From assembly GCA_027605045.1 (NCBI GenBank), contig JAQFWX010000089.1, forward strand, positions 62,001 through 126,000: DNA of 64,000 bases, written 5' to 3'. Numbering within the stretch: position 1 is the first letter of the stretch; the number at the start of each line of letters is the position of its first letter. This document shows positions 10,645 to 22,489 of this stretch, piece after piece. A program made the position numbers and the translations under genes. This stretch comes from Phallus indusiatus (taxonomy: Eukaryota; Basidiomycota; Agaricomycetes; Phallales; Phallaceae). Below the pieces are notes generated by a model, which did not search any database, had not been told where the DNA came from, and worked only from the letters and a program-made list of their open reading frames with translations.

Positions 10645-12049
10645 ATGGCTTACCCCGTACCACGAAATTATCGAGCGCGTTTTGAGTTCGATCTGGATCC
10701 TCTAGAATTAGTCTGGAGAGACAGCTACTACTTCTTACTCCAACGAGGATATCGACTCAGGTCCCGATATAAACCTGGGTGGCAAGGCTCTTGGTTGACG
10801 AACGGAAAGTCCGTATCAGAATGTGAAGATGGTCACTTAAAAAATGTACGTGATTTTCTTAAACCAAAATGCATAACCAAGATGCCTAACCACTTTCCCC
10901 TATCCTTATAGCCTGCGCCTGTTTTGGATGCAGTGCGAATCCTGGACGGTGCCAGAGTTGCACTCAAGCTTGTTCATGCCGATACAAACGAAATACCAAT
11001 AGGCGTCTATTTCTCGTCAGCCGTCTTACAATTAGATCCTAGAAACCATTGTGTGCCAATCATAGACATCGTCCCAATGCCTCATAATGATGATTTTGCT
11101 TTTATTGTCATGCCTTTACTTTCACCTTTCTATCATCCACCTTTTGAGCGGAAAATCGAATGCATGGAAGCATTTCACCAAATGCTCGAGGTAAGACTTT
11201 CGGTCAATTACTTTCTCACTCATGGCATATACTATCGCACGCAGGGATTAGAATTCATGCACGAACATAATATAGCTCACAGGTATGGGCTACGAAGACC
11301 TGCAGTATGTGATTGCTAAATTCTTCGTCGAGCAGGGATGCTTGCTTTCTCAACTTCCTCGTGGATCCTACGAAAATCATGCCCAAAGGGTTTCATTACT
11401 GTCAAAACTTCCGCCAGCCTGACGGATTAACTCGAATTGTAAAAAAATCTAGAAAGGCCGTGGGGCCTATCAAGTATTACTGGATTGACTTTGAACTTTC
11501 ATTCCGATTTCGTAGCTTCGAAGAACGACATTGGGTTGTCGGGATTGTTGGACAAGAAAAAGATGTTCCAGAAATGTCGTTGACCGTACCCTATGATCCA
11601 TTTAAAATGGATATATTCCAAGTCGGTATGGCCATCAAGCGCACCTGCGCAGTAAGTGATGTATTATCATCCTGGTGGATACTCTACTAAAAATTATTTT
11701 TGAAGAGATATGATGGACTTGAATTCATCGGGTCTTTCGTCGCGCATCTTACCCAGGAGGATCCTCAGTTGCGGCCATCTGCCTCGGAAGCGCTACGAGA
11801 ATTTGAACAACTTAGGAAAACATTGAGTCGCGGAAAATTGAACGGGCTGGTCATAAACAATATATCTGGTACTAAATCTCAAAAACAAAGCCGTATGAGA
11901 AGGAAAAGAATATCTGCTTGGTGAGTGGAGTGCGTATCTTCCCAGACGCAAGATTTAGAGAAAAATGTAATTTTTACAGGAGAAAGCGCAAGCTGGCAAA
12001 TCTCCCCAAATGGCTCAATCGTCAATCAGCTGAAAAATCCTTGGTGTAG
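10645..12049 (+). CDS. Protein kinase-like protein (fungal HRD-type)
   Basis: Six exons: 10645-10845, 10912-11190, 11245-11282, 11336-11651, 11706-11920 and 11980-12049 (1119 nt, 372 aa), all phase-consistent. An N-terminal region typical of agaric kinase-like proteins (RGYRLRSRYKPGWQGSW) is followed by the fold. VALKLV carries the presumed ATP-binding Lys. HEHNIAHRDACFLNFLVD is the catalytic loop with HRD Asp and Asn. WIDFELS stands for DFG, DVPE for APE and DPFKMDIFQVG for the F-helix Asp. The usual Lys of HRDLKxxN is Cys, so activity is uncertain. The basic C-terminal tail (RMRRKRISAWRKRKLANL) could be a nuclear localisation signal. An in-frame ATG at 10552 could extend the start; 10645 is preferred because the upstream part is Lys-rich, low-complexity sequence. 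It is the only intact copy among several relics. Confidence 0.8.
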
Positions 12050-14144
12050 TCTTTACTCTTTTTTCTTACCCACTTGCGTTGAATATGGTTTCTATACCGC
12101 TGCGGTAAACATATACCCCGATACTGGGAAAATGGATTGTACATATTTATCATTCCTTTTTTTTCTAAATTATGTCGTGCGTTTAAAATAATCATAATTT
12201 AGACATATGTTCCGCCTTTAACGTCTTAACGGTCCGCAAGGCGAGTAATTCCACAATTCTTGATATGAGTGCACGAGCTCAGGCTCAAGTTAACTTAACT
12301 CGAAGAATCATCATGTTAATTTAAATACCACGTGTAGACAACTCCCACTTAAACAACAAGGAGAAGGTTTTTTAAATAAGTTGTCCATGAAATGTTTTTG
12401 TCCAAACCGAATTAGTCCTTTCGCTTATCTGTGATGTCAAATTGCCAGGGTTACTATATCCCGAAGTAATTTGTGAGAAAGAATGAAGCTCCTCAGAAAT
12501 GTTTTCAGATTCCCATACATTTCGGGAAAAACCAGGGAAAACCGGATCTTCTTTGTTGTTGACCAAACTCTTCATCACATGTTGTATTGCATTTTACTGA
12601 TTGTCCATTAACTTAAGGGCATTGCAAGGGTCGATAATTAAACGGGCACTTGCGCTTTCTCACCGTTTCTTAATATGGCATCTGCATAGCCCCTTTGAAT
12701 TCGAGCAGTTTTCCCGTTCTGAAATTATTTCGTTATGTCAAACCCGGGGATGGATTGATCCCTGGCCGCCCAGGATAAAGTATCCTCCAATGCTTATCTT
12801 CCTTGCAATCGGCCGCCCAGAAGTTGCATCGATCGTTCAACTGATCTTGATTGCCTTTCCTAGTAAGTAGTTATAGATAGCATCGGTACCGCACTAGATA
12901 TGACTGGGTGTCGGCTGGACAATGATTCTGAATCGGATATGTAATGCAAACCCTGGAAGTTAATTCCCCAAATGGACTCGAAGATGCTCTTGCCTCTTAT
13001 ACAAACACAATGCGAATGTCGGACCCTTTGAACATCGAGATTGTCTATATTCGCTCATTTTTTTTCAAGAAGCGGCTCCAATATGCCTTTAACAAGACAA
13101 AATTTATAATGACCTCCTTAGTGGCAGTGCATTGCAAAGGCCGTCCGTTCATGCTCATTGCGAGAAAGTCCCCCCTTTCCCCTGAGAGTTTGGCCAATCT
13201 GTTAAGCAATCTCATGACGCTTCTAATTGTCCCTGAAAGATCCTGAACTCACGCAGAAATGCCATAAAATTGCAAATTACCGACAAGAGTTCCGTTAATT
13301 AGCCATCACTTAGCTGTGGCGCATGCTAGTACAATATGACCTCTTCCTTCAGAACTTGATCCAAGTTGAAAAAGGCGTAACATCTTTGGAAAGGTATAAC
13401 TCCGGGCAATTCTCACACTTAAACCTTTCCGGCAGTAATGTCCCAAGCTCTCAGGGCCAAGGGTCCAGCGAGCTCTGTACACAAAGCATAGTCAGAAAGG
13501 GCGAACAATACGGTCAACACTCGTGGTAACCCTGCATATCTCACCGGCATTTCATAAGTCTTCAAGTCAGCTCTAACTTGAAACGCGCGGTTATTATTAT
13601 TCAAGATTTAGTGGTATTGGCAAGCAAGCACTGTTTTGATGACTTGAAGGTTGAATAGGTAAAAAATATCCCTATTGCAACGTGGATTTTGAAGTAGAAA
13701 TGCACAAATGCTAATTCAAGTTAACTAGAGTCCCTGTGTAGATTGAGAATCAGCGCTTACTATGAGCCTTGCGACCGTGTAACCTAAATAGCTTGGCTCG
13801 ACATCCAGCATCATGTTCATAAATATGTAAACTCTACGTATTGCAGCGTCATGAACGTCTAGAACTGATCATTATTGGTAGTTAGACTACGCCAATTGTG
13901 TGTAGTTGTGTGCGTCGCGTGCGTTCAGGAAGCTTGCGCTCGTTTCGAGCCAATCGTGACTCGTCGATGGCAAGGACAAAAGAAGGCACTACCGCATGCC
14001 GTCAGAAGCTGAGATCATAGCCATCTCGCTGCACTTTGGGGGGCATATATAGCGACATAGACGTAGCATTGAGGGACCCGACCAAATTGCCACCCCTAAC
14101 AACAACTAGGAGTAATATAGTGTATATTACGACGAGACGGAATG
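12050..14144. other. Gene-poor region with unassigned open frames
   Basis: Open frames at 12601-12870, 12944-13246 and 13323-13529 (+) and 12372-12578 (-) have no domain I recognise and no clear splice chain. The 12944 frame contains EDALASYTNTMRMSD, faintly like a glutamine synthetase segment. I regard the region as non-coding or decayed sequence. Confidence 0.35.
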
Positions 14145-14250
14145 CACTAAGAAGTTCAAGGCGAAGCCTTTAACGTCAGAAATATACAAATGAATAAATA
14201 AGGAAAATAGCGCACCTAAGAAGTTCAAGGCGAAGCCTTGAACTCTTAGC
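14145..14250. repeat. Direct repeat with a strong hairpin
   Basis: The unit ctaagaagttcaaggcgaag occurs twice (about 14147 and 14216), each continuing with cctt. The second copy forms a near-perfect hairpin at 14216-14249: a 15-bp stem with one bulged A and a GAA loop. It is followed by tagcgagcgcgtgactaag. It could be the end of a mobile element, for instance a Helitron-type 3' hairpin followed by CTAA, but the element body is not recognised. Confidence 0.6.
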
Positions 14251-14368
14251 GAGCGCGTGACTAAGCTAAAAACTATCTACGCAAGCGCCCACACTTAGTG
14301 TCGCTGACTCTACGTTCGACAACCCCTCGATGATAGTCCCGGCTTCATTCTACTTCTTGACCTTGACA

Positions 14369-16580
14369 ATGATTGTAAATGCCGCAGATTTTGAACCTCC
14401 TCGCCGCGAGGAATGTCATGGATTTGTCATTGCTATTGTTCTTGCTGCTGGTATGTTCATAGCTCGCTTCGAAATATAGATATACTTCTTTACCACCTCA
14501 CCAAAGTTTTAGGGTTTTTGCTAGGCCTTGCAATTCTGGGGTTCATAATTCTGGTTCTACGCCGCAGACGACGTCAAGACACGGAGATTTCTAACCAACT
14601 CGAAGCGGCAGCAGAGTCCGTAAAGGACTTGCAGAGAGACGATCATACTAGAAGACCGCAGAGTGGGACAGGTATCGAACTCTACGCCGGAGAAACTGTT
14701 ATATCGGTTAGATTTCTAGTCCAAAATTCACCTATGACTTACATCAAATATATCTCAGACTGGCGTCGTCGTCGAGGGTGCTGGTGTTCCCAGCGGTGAA
14801 GAAATTGCCACAGCTCGCTCTGTAGGTAAAAGCGTGAGTCTTTCTGGACATGAATCCATGTGCACGATCGGTGATGAGCACTTAGGCGAATACCAGTGTA
14901 AAACCTCCGCCCATTTGCAAACAAACTGTCGAAGAGATTCCGAAGGTTACCAGGGTATGCACAATATAGTCTATGTTTTTGAGTAGACCCTCACTTGAGC
15001 TTCCATCTTAGTTATTTACGGAAGGTCGAGTTTCTCCTAGTGTCCCTCAGGCTTTGCCAACACCCTCTTTACCGACCGCCCAACCTTCCCTGCTGAATAC
15101 CGACTCCCAAGCTCAAGTCCAATCCGGCTTTCAGCCCATTTCAGCCCCGACCCAAGACTGTCAAGATTCTTTTCTGGCATCACATCCCTGTGTATGCGGG
15201 AACAGAGACGTTGGCCAATTTGTTTATTATCCACTTGTATCCACTGCGCCGTTTTGCAGGGCGTGTCAAAGGAGAATTGAAGGTGTGCTGAAAGTCAGGA
15301 CGCAAGATAAAGGCATTGCTTGTGATTTGCCTCCTCGGAAGGAGCTGAAAGATATGGCTCAACAAACCGATGCTCGAGTGGATTCACAATCTTTCATTTT
15401 TAACTCTGCTGCGCTGCAACAATACGAACACAGTGTGCCGACCATATCCAACCCTTGCGAACAACCGCTTCAGTGCGCAAATTTCATTGATTCTGACTGT
15501 GTTGATTCAATGGCAATAAACAGTCGAGATGTTTGCCCCTCGAACCATCCGGATGACAGGATGTCTATATATATGTCAGACCCTTTGACACAAATTCAGA
15601 TTGACAGGGAGGAAGTTCCGCAGAACATGAGGTTATCAGAGCCTACGATGGCATACGAATCTGAGGCCGTCTCCGTTGACCCGCCTGCTCCCGCCCTGAC
15701 AACTACCTCCGAATTCCGGTCCCACCTTGATACTTATGTGTCAACAACAGGATTGGAAATGTTCTACACAGCCAGCATGAATACTGATTCTAACAATTAC
15801 TCGCTCGTCAGCCTATTAAGCAACTCCCGCCCGCGTCCGGGTCCGGCCTACCTGCACACTATCGCCCAAAACGCCGCGGCCCTCCGCTTCGACCTTACAA
15901 CCTCTCTCGGAACCCCACAAAATATTCGTCGGCTCACAAGACTGAGCCTATACCATCCTGTCATTTTCTGTGACGATTCAAGTTCGATGTCAGGAAAACC
16001 TTTTGAGCTGCAGCGCCAGCTAGTTTTGCGAATCGTCAACCTCGCGACGAGGATTGTTCCTCCCAGATATGGCGTCGATTTATACTTTATAAACAGCGTG
16101 TCTTTTTATAATTTGAATGCTAAACAGATAGAAAACGCGCTCAAGACTGTTTTGCCTTGCGGTTGGACTCCGATTGGGACTAACCTACGCAGCAAAATTT
16201 TGCAGCCATTGGTGTATGACGCGATCAATCGCGGGCAAGGTCTGGACAGACCTTTGCTCATTTGCATCGTCACCGATGGCTGTCCCACAGAAGAAAAAGA
16301 CACATTCAAGGATGCGATAGTTGAATGTCGTCGTTTTCTTCAAAACACAGGGTATAAGTCGACCGCGGTGAGATTTAGTATCTCTCAACTTGGAATGGAT
16401 CCGCAAGCCGCTCGGTTTTTAGACATACTCAGGAGCGACAGAGAGATTGAAGATATGATTAGAGTGACCACGGATAGGGTGGATGAGAAGTATGAAGAAT
16501 TACGAGGAAACGAGCGTGAATTGGAGACATGGTTATTGAAAGTTCTGACAAATCCGATTATGGAGATGGGAAGTTTTTGA
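14369..16580 (+). CDS. Membrane-anchored von Willebrand factor A domain protein
   Basis: Four exons: 14369-14450, 14517-14706, 14759-14954 with unusual phase joins, and 15025-16580; using 14507 as the exact start of exon 2 the total is 2034 nt, 677 aa. Residues about 18-46 form a transmembrane helix (LGFLLGLAILGFIILVLRRR) stopped by five Arg, so the long C-terminal part is probably cytosolic. A Cys pattern CVC...CRAC near residues 215-240 could bind zinc. A long disordered linker follows. The C-terminal VWA domain starts near residue 470 with the metal-site motif CDDSSSMSG (DxSxS) and includes PIGTNLRS and CIVTDGCPTEE. VWA domains mediate metal-dependent protein binding; the partner is unknown. 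The short C-terminal exons seen in other frames are shadows. Confidence 0.85.
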
Positions 16581-16654
16581 GGTCCTATCTGCCGGTCAAG
16601 GAGTGGTCGAGATTCAGTTGCACAAATAAACAGCTTACTTTCTTGCTCGCTTGT

Positions 16655-16676
16655 ACTTGTACTTGTACTATTGTAT
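16655..16676. repeat. Short hexanucleotide repeat
   Basis: Three tandem copies of ttgtac lie just downstream of the VWA gene stop. It is a microsatellite-like stretch with no evident function. Confidence 0.5.
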
Positions 16677-16924
16677 GCTAGTCGAACCATTCCCTGGTTT
16701 AAACCCGAAGTATTGAAACTTCACAAGGTGAAGTACCGCCGAGAAAGATGTTGGACTGTTCTCAAGTACAAATTGGAAATAAGTTCTATGCATGCGACAA
16801 GGAGAAAGAAAATGGGACGACGCGAGTCTACATACTACATCAGCAGGTTCCACCGAAAAACGCGCGTCGTCGTTTACGGTAAAGAAAGCCGTGGGAAAGC
16901 TATTCGGAATTCTCCTATGACACC

Positions 16925-19095
16925 ATGGTCTCCACAACTCATGCTCCGAGAAATCTAGACGAGTTGAAAACACTTTTATCCGCAGATTCCAAGGTCAAAG
17001 TCGCAGGTATGCTTCGATATCATGAGCTTATATATTACTTACTCCCTATGTAGGAATCGATGGTATGTGTATTGTTTACGAAATGACATCAGCCATTTAC
17101 AACCTAATTAATAGTGGACGGTGTTCTGCGAGGCAAATATATGGCACGTTCTTTCAGTATCTCAGCGATTAAAGACTTCATTGCGAATTGCGAAAATTGT
17201 AGTCCAAAGAGAAGTTTATCAGTGCAGCGACTAATTCAGCTGGATTCGGTTTCTGCAGCGTTATTTTTGGCTGGGACATTCACGACCAAGTTTATTCCCG
17301 CGAGTTACTGATATCGAACAAAGAGAATGGTTATCGAGATGTATTAGCTGTCGTAGATCTCTCGACATATCGCCGTATACCATGGGAAAACAACGTTCCC
17401 TTCTTCCTGGTTTCTTTCTTCGACTTTGAAACTAAAGAACCATTATCCGTATGTCCCCGTAATGTTATCATTAGAGCTACCACGTTGGCGGAGAAGGAAG
17501 GTTGGCGTTGTATGGCTGGAGTTGAGTATGAGGTGCGTTCTGCATTGCTAGAAAGCTATTCATAAACTAAGTCCATTCTCTCAGTACTTTCAATTCAAAG
17601 GTTAATCGCCTGTTTTTGGAATCAAACTTCTCTAATAATCACACAGAAACTCCTCATTCCATTGCTGAGAAAAAGTTTTCGAATTTAGAACCACTGACCC
17701 CAGGAAGTACGTTTTTTTAGTTGTCCCTTCTTTTTTTGTTGAGCTTATACGCCCTTGATAGTGCATGGTTACTCTTTACTTCGCACGCAATTAAACCAAG
17801 ATTACTTCAATGCCATCTTTGATCAGAGCTTGCAATTCGGTGTGGATATCGAAGGTCATCGTACGTGTTATTACCAATTGAGATTGATTGGACTATCTTG
17901 ACGCCATTGCAAGATACCGAAACTGGACCGGGAGTTTACGAGACCGCTTTAGCTTACACGGACGCTTTAAGAATGGCCGACAATGCAATTTTGTTCAAAT
18001 TCGTAGCCAAGTCTGTAGGCATGCGACATCAGATTATCCCAAGTTTTATGGCAAAGCCATGGGGCAACGTAGGTTATTCAATACGGCGTTTGAGGCTGGT
18101 TCTAATATCCCAATGAAGTTACCAGGATGCAGTGGGTTCGTATTCGCGTTGTTTTTGAAAGCGTCGGTAACTGAGATGCTTACAAGACACATCCACGTGT
18201 CTTTGCGTACGACCGATGGAAAGAATCTCTTCGCTGTAAAGGATTCTGAATTGAAGACAGGAAGAGCCAATGCGGCCAACTCCGACACGAAGTTTATCAG
18301 CAAACAAGCCGAACAGTTCCTGGCGGGTGTTCTAGCTGGACTTCCTGATGGTGGGTAACGCAGATATGAACTATCTATGGTATTTCTGACCTTACATACA
18401 GTTATGCCGATGGTTAGTTCATGCAAGATCTTTCTTAAACCTTACTCTTCACAACTGCTTGCTAGTTGGTTCCAACGATAAATGGGTATAAACGACTCGT
18501 AGGCGGAGAGGTAATCATTTTCCATTTGAGCTCAGAGCTCGAGCTAACTAGTTGAAAGTCCTTCTGGGCACCTAACTCCGTGACTTACGGATATGACTCG
18601 CGCGCCGTATCCGTCCGTATAATCTCTCCACCTTCCTGTCCACCCTCCGCAACGCGGTTTGAGATTCGCATCACCGGTGCCGACATGTTAGCTAACCCCT
18701 ACAAAGATTTCTGCTCTTTAGAACTCATATGACATTGTTCTTTCAGGAACCCGTATTTTGCTCTTGCGACGGTATTTCTCCTAGGACTACGCGGTATTAA
18801 ACGACAAATGATTCTCACTACTCCGCCCGTATCGCAGCTAGGCGATGAAAAAAGCAAGATTACCAAACTTAGCACTTCCTTAGAAGAGGCAACCATCAAT
18901 ATGATGAAACCCGACAGCATTGCAAGAGAAATATTAGGTGACGCGTTCGTAGATCATTTCGGTGGAACGAGAGAACATGAAGTAAGACTATGGAAGGAAG
19001 CCGTCACTAATTGGGAAGGTAGGTTGTACCAGCTTCCGTCATTAATTTGATACTAACCTTGTGTTACAGTTGAACGTTATCTGGAATTGGTTTAG
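16925..19095 (+). CDS. Glutamine synthetase-like protein (FluG C-terminal/lengsin type)
   Basis: Class-I-type glutamine synthetase domain in many short exons. Family blocks appear in order: GIDVDGVLRGKYMA (near 16990-17150), the GFGFCSVIFGWDIHDQVYSR exon (17245), CPRNVIIRATTLAEKEGW, a YFQFKE exon, GYSLLRTQLNQDYFNAIFDQ, TETGPGVYETALAYTDALRM, then PWGNLPGCSG spliced to RHIHVSLRTTDG. These are followed by VPTINGYKRLVGGE, FWAPNSVTYGYDSRAASVR, NPYFALATVFLLGLRGIK and a C-terminal VERYLELV. FluG's N-terminal amidohydrolase domain is absent: translation starts directly before the synthetase domain (MVSTTHAPRNLDELK). The GS core in this family ligates ammonia or amines to glutamate-type substrates using ATP; which substrate applies here is not shown by the sequence. 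Confidence 0.88.
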
Positions 19096-19286
19096 GATGA
19101 AGATTCCCTGCATCACGACCTGCCTAATTTATATTTAACGGAACATCATTAATCGTGGCTTTGTATATGTACGGAACATGTCCTTGACGTAGCAAACATA
19201 ATCAAATTTCGTTAACCAAGTGAAAAAAGTTTATAAGTAGTTCAATAAATCAATAATCGTGAGAACATTACTGTCGTAAGAAGGTA

Positions 19287-20938
19287 TTAAGTTCGTGTCC
19301 GTGGGGAGATTCTACTTGCATGGAGATCAACTATGTCGAAGAAGACGCTGCATCCGAAAGCGATACAAAGAAAACATGAGCACGCAATGGCGATATTGTA
19401 GGAAGTACACCTTGGGAAAATGTTGAGACCACTGTTTTTCCAAAAGAATAAACACATACCATCCGTCAAACTGTCCAGGGAGGCACTTCTTCCCGAGCAA
19501 TACATAAACAAAAACAGCGCCCCAAACAATTAGACAGAGAATATCCGTAGCGAACAATTTCTTCAAGAATAACCTTGCTCTTTCCCATTGTTTCTCAAGG
19601 GCGAGACCCTCAAACACTGTCCGTCGTCTTGCTCGACTCTGCTGCGTTCGTGATGTTGAAGCATGCGAACTGGTTAAATCGTCTTCTCCGTCCAATCCGT
19701 CGGGATTGTCTCCTTGTTGAAGCATCCTAGGGTCGATGATTAGATTGATATGAACGTCCCCTTGTTGACTTCCTTGGCCTTTCTTGGGTTTCTTCTTCTT
19801 CTGTTGTCCGGTATAGCCCTGAACGGGTAATACGAACATACCATTACCGGCTGGATCAAGCGGATCGATCTTGTTTCGTTTTCCGCAACAAGGGCGCAAT
19901 GCGAATAAATAGACGGAGAGGCAAAAGCTTAGAATGAAAGCGGCATAGAGGATGAATGCAGGGGGAGTGGAAGCTGGCGGCGCCGGTCCTGACTTGGGTT
20001 TGATGAACTGCGTCATTCACGAATTAACAAGTCAGCATTTGACAGTCATGCACGTACAACGCAATATGAAAACATACCAAAGCTCCGTATATTGCACTAG
20101 TACCGCCTAACAACGCAAATAACGCCTGACCCCCTCTCGTTAATGCACGCTTCTTTGGGCCTGACGTGATCAAATTGCCTTTCGCGTCAACACTGCCTAC
20201 AATTGACCCCGATTTTCGAACAGTTTCTTTCGCATCATTTCCAAAATCTCGCTCAAGCATTCGAATACGTTCCCGTTTAGTAATAGGATCTATAGCAGAA
20301 CTAGCGACAGCACCACTATCGAAATTCGTGTCCCATGGGAGACCTGAATGGTTTGATTGTTTGGAACTGCTCCCGGCATGATGTCCGCTTTGAAGGTTGT
20401 TCAAAGAAGGTTTGTCATACCATGCTTGTGAGTACGCTGGAAAATGCGATATGTCCATGTCCAGATCGGCATCTGGGGTTCGAGACGTAGCAAGGGAATC
20501 TCGAGAGGTTGCGAAACGTGCCGCAGCTGAAGGCGAGAGAGGTGCGAGGAATGGAGGTAGACTCTTGGGACTGATAGGATATTGCTTTGGCGACGGGTAT
20601 TCGTGACTATAAGCTACGGATGGACTTTGAGGAGGATAAAATGATGGATATTCATCAACTGAGAAAGGTCGACTAATAACTGGTGCGGGTGGGTATTCTT
20701 CCAATTCTTCAGCGCGAGGACGGGAAGTAGGTGCTTTGAGTCGACCCGAACTGTGAGCAACGTAAGAGTCAGTAACTCGAGGGGGGTACAGATTATTCTC
20801 TCTTTGACTGTTTTGGGACCTAGTCGCATAGTCCGCGAGGTCAAAATCGTCCACCCCCGTCTCCCCCGACGGTTCTCGCCGTCGTAGGCCTTCGCGCAGT
20901 AAAGATCGTGGTATATCGTCCGTGTCATCATAATCCAT
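19287..20938 (-). CDS. Conserved-looking multi-pass membrane protein
   Basis: Three exons: about 20938-20080 (MDYDDTDDIPRSLLREG...), about 20000-19460, then a short one ending at 19287. The N-terminal 230 residues are disordered and rich in Pro, Ser and Tyr. A basic segment and a hydrophobic stretch (GQALFALLGGTSAIYGAL) precede three further spans: ILYAAFILSFCLSVYLFAL, ATDILCLIVWGAVFVYVLL and YNIAIACSCFLCIAFGCSVF. A Lys-rich loop (KKKKPKKGQG) separates spans 2 and 3. The last splice restores a Trp codon and replaces a frame that would otherwise read through. I do not recognise the family; about 500 aa. It is convergent with the glutamine synthetase-like gene. Confidence 0.7.
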
Positions 20939-21158
20939 GTTCGTATGTTCTTAGATTAAGTCAAATCCGAAAGAATATTATCATGGGCTTGAGGAGACCA
21001 TGGCGCTCTGCCTGTCGATTGTTGACCAATTGGAGATCGTGGTTGCAGTAGTTGTGCAAGACGTGATCCGGCGCCTTCTCGGGCTCGGCTCCGATAGGGG
21101 AGGAACGAATAGTTTCATACGGAGCTAGCTTCAAGATATTTTATAGAGCTTCTTTACT

Positions 21159-22347
21159 TTACAGTTTGTCTAGAACATCGCGGAGCAGCTTTTCCTTACT
21201 CTTTATAGTGTCTTCTTTCAACATGGGACCGTACTTCTTATCAAAGTTCGCCATAGTTTCAGCCGTTTCCTTCTCACATCGTTCCAGTATTTCAGTTTGT
21301 CTCTTTGCTGCAAATGTGTTGATGTCAATGTCAAATGAAGAACAGAGCATAAACCTTACTGATTTGCATAACTTTAGCTTCAAAATCCGTCCAGAGCTGT
21401 TCGCGAGTAGCATAGCATTGTTTCAATTGTCCAAAGATCCGTTTCATTTCAGCCTGCTAACAGTGTGAAGAAATTGAAGGAGAAATGAGTAGACTCCAAT
21501 ACAGACTTGTTTCTCAGCCAGATCATCTTCTAGCTCGGCTTGGAGCTGTTGAGCATTTGTATGTTGTTTCTCGCAAGAAGAGTTGAATATAACAATTCCC
21601 TTTCTATGTAGAAAAATAATAATAAAGAAATTCGGAAGATATTAAAGAAAAACGATGTTACCCCCTGTCGACGTCTGGGCCACGATCGACGGATACATGC
21701 GTTTGGCGTATATCATTGAGGGTTTTAAGTATAGAGTTACAGAGGTCCCGCTTGATTTGTATAGCATGGGCTTGAAAGGTAACTGGGAGAAAAAATTTTC
21801 GGGGTAGGGTGCCGTCAGGAGATAGGCGATTTACCTTGTAATTCCTCTAACAGAGCAGCGGTGCGTTCCTCTTCTGTAGCCGAATCACTAGTTCATAAGT
21901 GTCATTATTATATGAAGCAAAAGTCCCAATGAATCTACAAAGTCAGCACCCCTAGACATTCACTTACGAATCATCATATTGAGCAAGCAAGTTAGAACTA
22001 TTCAACCAGTCTTCGTCTCCGTCGTCGCTCGCGCTATCGCTGGATTTGCCTGGAGAAAACAAGCGAGACTCGTTTAAACGCTCCTCAAGGATAATAGAGC
22101 TCAATTCTTTCTTCTCTTTCCAAGGTAATTTAGAACTTTCAGCGATATTTCCGTGACTTTTTCTCTGGTCTAGAGAATTCATAGGCAAATGACTTGAGTT
22201 CGCTTTAATCCCGGGAGAAATTCAAAGCCCGTCGAACAGACCAGTTAGGACTTTTCTGAAGACATCTTCACTCAAGCTAGAACGAGTTTTTCCCGTAGAT
22301 TTAGGTGCCTTTGATTCAGAAGTCGCGAAATGCACCAGACGGCCCAT
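21159..22347 (-). CDS. Coiled-coil protein
   Basis: A multi-exon gene starting MGRLVHFATSESKAPKSTGK at 22347. After a 41-nt GTCTGT...AAG intron it continues ANSSHLPMNSLDQRKSHGN, then an acidic segment (SDSASDDGDEDWLN). A series of helical exons follows: EEERTAALLEELQ, QIKRDLCNSILKTLNDIRQT, CEKQHTNAQQLQAELEDDL, EMKRIFGQLKQCYATREQLW and a C-terminal KRQTEILERCEKETAETMAN ending LLRDVLDKL at 21159. The heptad character and length (about 300 aa) recall the Cor1/SYCP3-type coiled-coil fold, but that is only a resemblance. It is divergent from UTP21, with about 140 nt between them. Confidence 0.65.
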
Positions 22348-22489
22348 CGAGGCAGCAGAAGACGTAGTAATTTTTAGACGCCCGTGTACCTCAGTACTTC
22401 ATGTTACTTTTAGACTCTTAAGTCTATTTGAGTAAGTTTATTATAACATTGCTCTGCGTTACGAATTTAACTGAGATACTTGGGGATTA

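Noticed and set aside
12944..13246. Possible glutamine synthetase relic (EDALASYTNTMRMSD against ETALAYTDALRMAD)
   Set aside because: The likeness covers about 14 residues with one insertion, and flanking sequence does not match, so chance is likely.
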